This document shows positions 46,992 through 55,700 of a stretch of DNA of 64,000 bases, in pieces. Every line of letters starts with the position of its first letter. Within the stretch, counting starts at the first letter, position 1. Under the pieces are notes generated by a model. It was not told the DNA's origin and ran no database searches. It saw nothing but the letters and a program-made list of their open reading frames with translations. The position numbers were made by a program, and so were the translations under genes. This DNA is from Thraustochytrium sp. TN22 (taxonomy: Eukaryota; Sar; Bigyra; Thraustochytrida; Thraustochytriidae), in contig JABLUY010000069.1 of the NCBI GenBank assembly GCA_013306675.1, positions 84,000 through 147,999 of the forward strand, in the 5' to 3' direction.

Positions 46992-48155
46992 ATGGCCGCG
47001 CCGCGGCCCGCGGCGGCGGCGGGCTCGACCAAGCCGGCGCTGGCGGGACTGGAGCGCGAGATCGGCGACCTGCAGACGCGGCTGTACGGGTCCGCGACGT
47101 GCGGCTCGGACGGCGCTTGCGGGCATGACCACGGCAGCCACAACCACCACGACCACGACCACCACGGCCACGGCCACAACCACGGCGAGGAGCGCGAGCG
47201 CAACCACTTCATCGAGGAGGCGGAGTGCGAGGTGGACCCCGGCTTGGAGCAGTGCTGCATCAAGGAGCTGGAGAACGAGCGCAAGTGGGCGGAGCTGCGG
47301 TCCACGCTCCGGCGCGTGGACCCTGTGGCGCTCGCAGAGCGGCGCGCGCGCGAGGCCGTCACCGTGACGGCGCAGGCGCAGCAGGTCAGCGTGCAGGACT
47401 GGCTGCGCGCGCACAAGCAGCAGGACGCGCAGAAACGGCACCTGGACTCGTGCGCGCAGAACGACTGCGGCGGCTGCGGGCACGAGCATGACGAGACCGA
47501 CTCGGGCGCGGAGGACTCGGACGCCGAGCTGGACGACCTACTCGCGGAGATGGAGGACGACGACCTGCTAAAGCGCATGGCGAGCGCGCGCCTCGAGGAG
47601 CGCCGCCGCGAGCAGGCGGCCGCGGTCGTCTCGGTCGCCTCGGCGGCCGCGCTGGCCGCCTGGCTCGAGGCGGAGGAGCCCGTCTTTCGCCTCGCTCTGC
47701 TCAGCGCGCCGGGCGGCACCGATGAGCCCCTGGCACGCAGCGCGTGCGACGCCATGCAGCGCCAGGTACACCGACTGGCCGGCGTGGCAGCCGCCGCGAC
47801 CGTGGCGCCCGAGGCGCAGGGCCCGCTGCGGGCTGCGGCTGCATCCATCGCGGGCGTCGTCCGTCTTGAGACCACCGACTTACCGTGCGTGCTTGCACTC
47901 TCTGGTGCGCAGCACGCCCCGCTAGCTGCTCTCACCCGCGGGCAGCTGGAACGCGAGCCCGGCGCCGTTGACGCCCTTGCGAGCTGGCTCGAGGTGACGC
48001 TCGCCGCTTCGCGCCGTGGGCCCAAGGCCCACGACGCGGACGATGAAGATGGCGGCGACGAGGAGTCATACTGCAACCGCCCAGGCTGCACGCGCCGCTT
48101 TCCGCACCAGCATGTGCAGCGCGACATCAAGGATGGTATGAGCGACTACGTGTAA
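46992..48155 (+). CDS. His-rich thioredoxin/phosducin-like protein with C-terminal zinc-binding motif
   Basis: A 387-residue protein. After a short helix (LAGLEREIGDLQTRLYG) comes a metal-binding-looking stretch CGHDHGSHNHHDHDHHGHGH (about 43-62). A CGGCGHEHDE segment lies near 160. An acidic helix, ELDDLLAEMEDDDLLKRMAS, then RLEERRR, matches the region before the thioredoxin fold in TXNDC9/phosducin-like proteins. A diverged Trx-like domain without an active CxxC follows (about 210-340). The end has YCNRPGC...FPHQHV: C361, C366, H372 and H374, a likely C2H2 zinc site. Inference: a CCT-cofactor-like or metal-handling protein; the exact subfamily is unsure. Its 3' coding end is copied twice downstream. 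Confidence 0.62.
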   Translation: MAAPRPAAAAGSTKPALAGLEREIGDLQTRLYGSATCGSDGACGHDHGSHNHHDHDHHGHGHNHGEERERNHFIEEAECEVDPGLEQCCIKELENERKWAELRSTLRRVDPVALAERRAREAVTVTAQAQQVSVQDWLRAHKQQDAQKRHLDSCAQNDCGGCGHEHDETDSGAEDSDAELDDLLAEMEDDDLLKRMASARLEERRREQAAAVVSVASAAALAAWLEAEEPVFRLALLSAPGGTDEPLARSACDAMQRQVHRLAGVAAAATVAPEAQGPLRAAAASIAGVVRLETTDLPCVLALSGAQHAPLAALTRGQLEREPGAVDALASWLEVTLAASRRGPKAHDADDEDGGDEESYCNRPGCTRRFPHQHVQRDIKDGMSDYV

Positions 48156-48698
48156 ACTTGCATTTTTAGATCTATGTCCTGGCGCCGTCGTGCGAGCTGG
48201 CTCGAGGTGACGCTCGCCGCCGCCGCTTTCCGCACCAGCATGTGCAGCGCGACGTCAAGGAGGGCATGAGCGACTACGTGTGTAAACTTGGAATTTTAGA
48301 ACTATGTTGACATGAGAAGGGGTCCCGGCGCCGTCGTGCGAGCTGGCTCGAGTTGACGCTCGCCGCATCGCGTCGTGGGCCCATGGCCATGGCGGGCACG
48401 AGGAGCTCTACTGCAATCGCCCAGGCTGCACGCGACACTTTCCGCACCAGCATGTGCAGCGGGACGTCAAGGAGGGCATGAACGACGACGTGTAAACTTG
48501 CATTGAAAGAACTATGTTGACATGAGAAGGGGCCCAAGAAGGGGGGTTGGGACTCGGTGGATCGACGGAGCTGACTGAGGCAAGTCGGCTGGCTAGCTCT
48601 TAGAGATAGAGAGAATGCGTGCGCCACTACCCGCGCGCACCTCGCTTCGGCCAGAGAGCCGTAAGAGATTGTCGTTGACGCGCAAGCCACCGCTGCAC
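48156..48698 (+). repeat. two degenerate tandem copies of the preceding gene's 3' end
   Basis: Copy A (about 48181-48326) and copy B (about 48327-48530) repeat the end of the His-rich gene plus its 3' UTR. Each has a GTCGTGCGAGCTGGCTCGAG start, the CGCACCAGCATGTGCAGCG segment, and an AAACTTG-AACTATGT tail. Copy B still codes a close variant of the zinc tail (YCNRPGCTRHFPHQHV, ending MNDDV and TAA), with a frame change upstream of it. Copy A has an internal deletion removing the Cys pair. The rest of the interval (to 48698) is the 3' flank of AP-3 mu with nothing recognised. Confidence 0.88.
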
Positions 48699-50137
48699 TC
48701 ACAGCGCGCGTACCTCGAGGCGGCCCGCGTTCAAGATGCTACGCACGTACTTGTAGGGCGTGTAGGACTCGTGAAAGAGCTGAATGTCGGCCACGGAGAG
48801 CTTGGAGACGGAAAAGTCAGGCAGCTTGAACTGCAGCAGCACGGTGAGCGTCTCGTCAAAGGCAGGCGTGCCGGGCAAAAAGGTAAAGGTGCCGGTGAGC
48901 TTGCAGGTGGCGTCGCGCGGCAGCTTGCCAATCTCCCAGCGGCACTCCTTGGTGGTCTCGTCGCAAATCACGACGCCATGGCTGCTCTTGAGGTCCGTGG
49001 ACCGCACGCTCTTGGGGAAGGGGATGATGACGGCGATCTTTTCGACCTCGGCCGCCTTCTTGGGGCTCAACAGGTGCGCGAGCGGCTTGCTGCCCACCAT
49101 GACCTCGACGCGGCCCTCCTCGCCCGCGCTTGAGACCTGCGGCTTGCAGTAGAGCGGGATGGGCACGTTCGCGTAGGAGCGCCGGCCGGACGGGCCGACT
49201 GTGGAGAAGCGCTCCGGGTCCACACGGTAGCTCATGAGCGTAAAGGTGCCGTCTGGCGGCACAAAGCTCAGCGCGCGGTCCTGCTCGAAGCGCGGGGTAC
49301 GCACGCACGGGTGCAGCGCGAAGTCCTGCAACATCCACGGGTCGTCAAAGGTCAGCGTCAGGTCCGGCGAACCGGAGAGCTTCGTGTTGCACTGCACCTC
49401 GCCCGTGACTTCGCAGGCCACCACGGCGCCGCTGCGGCCCACGATGCAGTCCACGCTCTCCACAATGTCCAGGTAGATGGAGTTCACGCTGTAGTGCACG
49501 CCGGACCGCCGCCACGGCACGGCTGACGGCGGGCCCACCGGAAGCTCATCCGCCACGGCGCTCTTGCCCGAGACGGCCGCTGCAATTCGCGTCGAGATGG
49601 AGGGCGGCGCCACGCGCTCCTTGAGCGCGTTGCTCTCCGTCGTCATCGGGAAGCCGTTGTCGCACATCTCCTCCAGCAACTGATAAAACGTCGAGAAGTT
49701 CTCCTTGATGCTCACGTCGTCCACCTCGCCAATGTACTCTTCAAAGATGTCCATCACCCGGTGCAGGAACTCCACCACCAGCAGCGGCGGCTGCTCGCGC
49801 GCCACCACGCACAGCAGAAAGAGCTTCGACCGGTACACGTTCACCAGGTACAGGTTCGCCGTCGGCATCACCGGCAGCACGTCCGCCGGGTCGCCGCACC
49901 GAGCCACCTCGTGCAGGAAGAGGTCCACCATGCTGCGGCTCGTCACCTTGCGCCAGTGCTTCTCAATCAGCACCTCGCTGTCGCGCGCGCGCCCGTCTTC
50001 GTCAGCCTAGCCGTCCATCATCACCATCATCATCATCATCATCCGCCCTCGCGCCACGACTCGTCTCTGGCGAGCTTGCCGGAGGCGCACGAGAACAAGA
50101 CCTACCCGCTGGCGCTCAGGATGAAGAGGCTCTGCAT
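48699..50137 (-). CDS. AP3M: AP-3 complex subunit mu, two exons
   Basis: Complement of exons 50137..50106 and 49977..48699, 436 residues. The 128-nt intron has a GTAGGT donor, a CTGAC branch-like site and a GACAG acceptor. Splicing creates MQSLFILSASGEVLIEKHWR, an exact match to the start pattern of mu adaptins; without it there is no ATG in frame. Family blocks follow: PPLLVVEFLHRVMDIFEEY, LLEEMCDNGFPMTTESN, VPWRRSGVHYSVNSIYLDIV (start of the mu homology domain), FHP-like ALHPCVRTPRFEQD and LSFVPPDGTFTLMSYRV. Role: medium chain of AP-3, which sorts cargo to lysosome-related compartments through tyrosine-based signals. It is divergent from UBL5 with 265 bp between start codons. Confidence 0.95.
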
Positions 50138-50402
50138 CGCGGCGTGGCGCAGAGACCTCGCGCAACAAGCCGAGCCGAGCCGAAGCGAGTCGAGTCGAGT
50201 CGAGGCGAGGCGAGGCGAGTCTGGACGCAGCGAGCGGCCGCGCTGGCGCCTCTGGACGGCTGGAACGCTGGTACCGCTGGAGCCCTCGGCACCGCGCTCG
50301 CCAGCGCCGCAAAGGCGCCGCAGACCCTCTTCGCGGTCTCGACGGGCCGGCGCGCGTGGCGAGAGCAGGGGCGAGGACGGCGGCGGGGCGGCCTCGAGCG
50401 CG

Positions 50403-50735
50403 ATGATCGAGATCATCCTGGACGACCGCCTGGGTCGCAAGGTCGTCGTGGTACGTTTGGCGAGAGTGAGGACCTGGCCGTGAACCGCAGCGGCACCGTG
50501 GCAGCGTGCGACGGCGGAGAAGACTGACAAGACGGTGGCGGCGACGACGACGCGAGCGCAGAAGTGCAACGAGGATGACACCATTGGTGACCTGAAGAAG
50601 CTCGCGGCTGCGCAGCTTGGTACGCGGCCTGAGAAGCTGCGCCTGCAAAAGTGGAACACCGTCTTTAAGGACCACATTACGCTCGACCTGTACGAGCTCT
50701 CGGACGGTTCCTCCATTGAGTTGTACTACAACTGA
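50403..50735 (+). CDS. UBL5: ubiquitin-like modifier UBL5/Hub1, two exons
   Basis: Join of 50403..50450 and 50562..50735, 73 residues, the standard UBL5 length. The 111-nt intron has GTACGT and GCGCAG borders and a CTGAC branch-like site. The protein begins [20 protein letters not shown] and continues [20 protein letters not shown], then [19 protein letters not shown]. It ends YYN, the double-Tyr terminus of Hub1 instead of a Gly-Gly conjugation tail. Family role: non-covalent binding to Snu66/HIND peptides in the spliceosome to tune splice-site use, and a mitochondrial stress-response role in animals. The intron is in phase 0. Confidence 0.95.
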
Positions 50736-51044
50736 GCCAGAGCTGGACCTGGAGCTGACGCTTGAGCTGACGCTTGAGCTGACAACCAAGCAAATGAGCA
50801 AGCTGACGACGATCAGGCAAGCAACCGACCGACCGACGAAGCAACCCAACGACTCGGAGCCTCTTTTGAATTCTAAGGCCTGGCAAATGTACGAAGTCCA
50901 ACGTGAGATTGAATACCGGGAGTGGACTCTCTTCCCTCCTCTCTCTCTCTCTTTCTCTTTCCTTTTCTTGTGGTGCGAGCTTCAGCTTCGCCTTCTCCCG
51001 GCGTCGCGTCTCTTGCGTGCGAACTCGCACGCCACGCCTTCTGT
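50736..51044. other. convergent 3' UTR interval
   Basis: Between the UBL5 and fucosyltransferase-like stop codons. It begins with tandem GAGCTGACGCTT units (50754-50785) and later has a CT-rich run (50940-50970). No gene recognised. Confidence 0.4.
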
Positions 51045-52436
51045 TTACCCCAGAGCACTTGACATCTTGACTTCCCCCCGAAAGCTCGTGGCGCAGAGCC
51101 CGTTGGCCTTGGCAATGGCGCCTGGCGCAGAGTAGTCGACGGTATGAAAGTAGCAGGAGCGCGGCTGCGCCACGTCCGGAGAGGCGGGCCGCGCTGGATG
51201 CACGTAGCCGCGTAGGCGATGAACGTGCGCCGAGTAGGACGAGTAAGGCGTCCCGACAAAGATGCGGCCAGCTGCGCAAATCAGCTGCTCAATCATACCC
51301 TCAAACTTGGGGTGTACAGGCCCAACCATGGCTGTGACCTGGGCACGCATGTCAGCGATGCGCACGACGCGAAATCCAAGGCGCAAAAAGTTGTCGAAGA
51401 AACCAGGCTCCATCTCGTCCGTTGCCAGGTAGAGCATCTCCCCGGGCAGCATGAGCGGCTGCACGTTGCGCGCCGTCACGTCGCCGTCTACAAAGGCATT
51501 CTTGTACTGGAGCTCGTTGCGGCGCACGTGCAAGCTGGAGAACGCGCCAATGCCGCCCAGGAGGCGGATGTAGGCTTCCGCCGCCTGCACGATGTTGGGC
51601 GCGTAAACCAGGGCGGCGCGGCAGAAGCGGCGAATGGCATCCTGCGCCTCGGTGGCGGAGTCTGTGTACTTGAGGAGCGCCGGCACGCCGGTCAGATAAC
51701 GCAGGCCTTTGGACACGTGCATCGGGAAGTGCAGCATCTTGCGGTCCGGATAGATGGTGAGTGAGGGGTCGAAGATGTCAAAGTCGCGCGAGTAGCGCGG
51801 GCCGCTGGGCCACATGATGGCGTCGGGCGAGCTACGCAGCCACATGAAGTAGTCCGTGTGGTCGCCGTTGCTCACCATCTGCGGCTGGCTGGCCGCCCTG
51901 ACCAGGTCCTCCGGCACGCCGATCGCGGCGGCCTCGCGCTGCAAAAACTCTTCGGTACTGATGATCTGCACGTAGTGCTCCAGGTAGCGCATGTCGTAGT
52001 AGTCCCCGTAGCTGGAGGTGGTCTTCTTGGAGGTCTCCTTGGCGAAGGCCGCGATGGGCCCGCGGTCCAGCAGGTAGAAGCGACATCGCGGCGGCAGCAC
52101 GAGCACGCGGCCGGTGGCCTTGGCGGCCACCACGAAGACCTCAAAGGCCAGGCGCAGGTTGTTCCAGCCGCCGCTGTCGTCCTCGAAGGTGACGTAGCGG
52201 TCGTGCTCGCGCGGCGCCTTGGGCCGCAGCGGGAAGCGCTCGAAGCGCGCCGCCTCCGCCGGGTCCAGGAACTCCCAGTACCTGAGCCGCGCAGACGGCA
52301 CGTCCGCGCGCAGGCTGGCCTCCGCCGGCGCGCGCCCGCCGCCGCCGCCCGCGCGCAGCTTGACCGCGAGCGCGAGGCACACCATCGCCATGGCCGAGGC
52401 CGCGAGCGCGAGCAGCATGCGCAGCGGCGCCGGCAT
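51045..52436 (-). CDS. GDP-fucose protein O-fucosyltransferase-like type II membrane protein
   Basis: A 463-residue protein from ATG 52436 (MPAPLRMLLALAAS). One N-terminal signal anchor (about 7-25) is followed by a lumenal domain. The GGWNNLRLAFE segment (about residue 90) matches the GGFNNxR nucleotide-sugar-binding start of the O-fucosyltransferase clan. HVRRNELQY (about 300) matches its HxRRxDF motif. VGTPYSSYSAHVHRLRGY near the end fits the GTxxSSFS strand. The usual Asp of HxRRGD is Glu here. Family role: transfer of fucose to Ser/Thr in the ER or Golgi, but many protist members have unknown acceptors. The frame continues upstream antisense to the kinesin; that part is not coding. Divergent from kinesin. 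Confidence 0.8.
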   Translation of the reverse strand: MPAPLRMLLALAASAMAMVCLALAVKLRAGGGGGRAPAEASLRADVPSARLRYWEFLDPAEAARFERFPLRPKAPREHDRYVTFEDDSGGWNNLRLAFEVFVVAAKATGRVLVLPPRCRFYLLDRGPIAAFAKETSKKTTSSYGDYYDMRYLEHYVQIISTEEFLQREAAAIGVPEDLVRAASQPQMVSNGDHTDYFMWLRSSPDAIMWPSGPRYSRDFDIFDPSLTIYPDRKMLHFPMHVSKGLRYLTGVPALLKYTDSATEAQDAIRRFCRAALVYAPNIVQAAEAYIRLLGGIGAFSSLHVRRNELQYKNAFVDGDVTARNVQPLMLPGEMLYLATDEMEPGFFDNFLRLGFRVVRIADMRAQVTAMVGPVHPKFEGMIEQLICAAGRIFVGTPYSSYSAHVHRLRGYVHPARPASPDVAQPRSCYFHTVDYSAPGAIAKANGLCATSFRGEVKMSSALG

Positions 52437-52775
52437 GGGCCGGCCCCCGACGGCGGCGCCGCGCGCGTGCCGCTGGAAGGCGGCGGCGAACCGCCGCGAC
52501 GCGCCGCCGGCGCCGCCGCGCGCGCGCCCCTGCATCCTCGCGCGCCGCCGCGCCGGGAGCGCCGCCGCGTCGCGGTCTGCGGGGGCTCGCGCGCGCCGCC
52601 GCGCAGGCAGGCCGCGCGAGGCCCGCCCGCCCGCCTGCCTGCCTGCCTGCCTGCCTGCGCCGCGTTTGAATTTTGAATGCGAGAATGCGGGAGGCAGGCA
52701 TGCAACGGCGCGCCGGTCTCGGCGGCCGCGCGCGCGCGCGGCGGCGGCGGCGGCGCGGGCGGCGGCGCGGGCAGC
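52437..52775. promoter_or_regulatory. shared divergent promoter region with CCTG microsatellite
   Basis: A 339-bp gap between the divergent fucosyltransferase-like and kinesin start codons. It includes a CCTG tetramer run (about 52633-52658) followed by TTTGAATTTTGAATG, and a CGCG/GCGGCGGC run just before the kinesin ATG. No TATA box is evident. Confidence 0.4.
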
Positions 52776-55700
52776 ATGGCGGGCGGCGGGCGCGAGAACA
52801 TCCGCGTGCTGGTGCGCATCAGGCCCGACGAGGAAGGCAGCGGCGACGGCGGCCACGGGAATGGCGCGCACGGCGGGGTTCAAACGCGGGGCGCAGGAGC
52901 CCAGGGCACAGGCGCGAGCGTGAGGCAGCGCGGAGAGCAGGGGCTCGAGGTGCGGCGCGCAGAGGCCCAGGCGAGGGCGTTCCAGTTTGATCGCGTCTTT
53001 GGGCCGAGAGCCTCGCAGGTGGACGTGTATGCGGTGGTGGACCCGCTCGTGGCGAGCACGGTGCAGGGCTACAATGCGACCATCTTCGCGTACGGGTCGA
53101 CCGGTTCCGGGAAGACGCACACCATCAGCGGGTCGCCAGGGCAGGAGGGCATCATCCCGCGCGCCGTGCACCGCATCTTCGACCTGGCAGAGGAGCTCGC
53201 GGCGCGCGAGGCAGACGGCATCGTGCTCGTGCACATGGGCTACGTGGAGCTGTACAACAACCAGTTCAAGGACCTCCTGCACGCCACGCCGGCCGCGGCT
53301 GCGGCGCACAGTAGCAACGCCAACCTCGGCGGCGGTCTCGGGTCCGGCATCGTGGGCCCCGTCGGCAGCACCGGCAGTGCCAGCAGCCCGGGCGCCTCCT
53401 CCTCCTCCGGGGGCAGCCCGCACAAGAAGGCGCCCCGCATCGAGCTGCACACGACCAAGTCCGGATCGGTCTTCCTCAGCGGGTCGCCCTCGCTGCACAC
53501 GCCCGTGACCAGCGCACGCGAGGCGCTGCGGCTCGTGCAGGCCGGCGGGCGCAACCGCGCCGTGGGCGCGACGGACTGCAACGAGCACAGCTCGCGCAGC
53601 CACGCCGTGCTCACCTTCTACGTGGAGAGCCGCATGCCGGCGGCCGACGGCTCCTTCGTGTCCAAGCTGGGCAAGCTGCACCTCGTGGACCTGGCCGGCA
53701 GCGAGCGCCTCTCGTTGTCGCGCGCCGAGGGCCAGACGCGCACCGAGACGCAGAACATCAACCTCTCGCTGTCCACGCTCGGCGACGTGCTCTCGGCGCT
53801 GTCCAAGCTGCACACGGGCGCCAACGCGGGGCGCGCCCGCGCCGACGCGCGCGCGCGCGTCCCGTACCGCAACAGCAAGCTCACCTTTCTGCTCAAGGAC
53901 TCCCTCGGCGGCAACTCCAAAACCGTCATGATCGCCACCATCCGCACGCCCGAGCGCTACCACCAGCAGACGCTCATGACGCTGCTGTACGCGGAGCGCG
54001 CCAAGAAGATCCAGAACCGCATCCACCTCAACACGGACACCGAGGGCGACTCCAAGGCCGCGGCGCTCGTGGCCGAGGTGGAGCGCCTCAAGGCGCAGCT
54101 GCGCCAGCGCGAGGCCGACTTTGAGCGTCTCAGCCGCCAGGCCGGGCCCGACGGCCCGCTCCTGGACGCCGCCGGCGAGCAGCGCCGCATGGACCAGCTC
54201 ACGCGCCTGGCGCGCGAGAACGAGCTCGAGAAGGAGCGCCTCGAGGCCTGCTTGCGCCAGGTCGTGCACACGCACGCTTCCAAGCTCACCGTGCAGCAGG
54301 AAAAGTACAGCTCGCTCCAGGTTAAGCTCGCCGAGTACAAGTCCGTCTTTGACCGCCAGCGCGTCGAGATCGAGAGTCTGCGCGCCTCCGTGCGGGAGCT
54401 CGCCAACGGCGCCACCGAGGACGAGGTCGAGGAGATGAAGGCCATGGTTGAGAAGCTCGCCTCCGCGCTCGCCGCTGCGCGCCAGGACGCGCTCCACCAC
54501 AGCCAGCGCGCCGACCACCTCGACCGCCAGCTGCGCGTCGCGCGAGACCATGTCGTCGGCCAGACCTCGCAGCACGGCGCCGTGCAGCTCCAGGTTGACG
54601 ACCTGCGCGAGCAGCTCAAGACCGCCAGGCACCAGTACGAGGCGCTCAAGGCCGCCAGCGTCGACACCTTGCGCGAGCTGGACCGCGTGCGCGGCCTCGA
54701 GCGCGACCAGCGCTCTGAGGCCGACCGCCTCCGCCATCTCCTTGCCGACACCCAGGCCGCCGCTGCCAAGTCGTCCCCGCCGCCACCACCGCCGCCGCCG
54801 CCGGCAGTGCCACCGGAAGGCTGCGCCGCCTGCGCGGCCACGCGCGCCAAGTATGACCTGGCCATCACCGGCCTGCACGACGAGGTGCGCGAGGCCCTGG
54901 CCGCCAAGGACGCCCAGCTCCGCGACGAGGCCGCGGCGCGCGCGGCGGACCGCGAGGACCACCGCGCCAAGCTCGCGGCGCTCGAGCGGGAAAAGGCAGC
55001 GGTGCTCGAGGCCGCCTCCGAGGCGCAGCAGCTCGCCAGCCAGATGCGCGCGCAGCGCGACCAGGCCCGCGCCGCCGTCGCGCAGGACGGACCGGACCGC
55101 CACGCACTGCAGCGCGACCTCGAGGAGGCCCGCAAGCGCCTCCACGCGTCCCAGTCGCTGCAGCGCGACCTGGACCAGGCCCGCGAGCGCCTCCAGGCGG
55201 CCGAGGCGCGCACGCAGACGCTCGAGCGCCAGCTCGAGGGGCTCGACCAGGTCTCCGCCTCCGCGGCCAGTCTGCGCGCCGATCTCGCAGCAGAGACCGA
55301 GGCGCGCGCGCGCGCCGAGCGGCGCGCCGAGGACGCCGCTCGACGCGCAGAGCAGGCCGGGACGCGCCTCGCGGCCCTCGACGAGCAGCTCGAGCGTGAG
55401 CGCGAGGCCAAGTCAACCCTCGAGCGCGACCTCCGCGCGCAGCAGCACGCGCTGCAGGCAGACCTCGAGCGGGAGCGCGAAGCCAGGGTCGGGCTTGAAA
55501 GCGACCTCCGCGTCAGCCGGCGCGCCGCCGACGAGGGCCAGAAGAAGACCGAGGAGGAGAACGCCGCCCACCTGCAGGCGCAGGTCGACCGGGCCCGCGC
55601 CGAGCGCGACCGCGGCCTCCTGCGCGCCGAGGAGCTCATCCAGCAGGCCCAGGCCAGCGCCAAGGCAAAGTGCGAGCGCGCCGACGCCCAGCTCGCGGAG

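Noticed and set aside
52437-55145. N-terminal extension of the fucosyltransferase-like frame through the kinesin motor region
   Set aside because: It is antisense to conserved kinesin coding sequence. The proper type II start with a signal anchor is at 52436.
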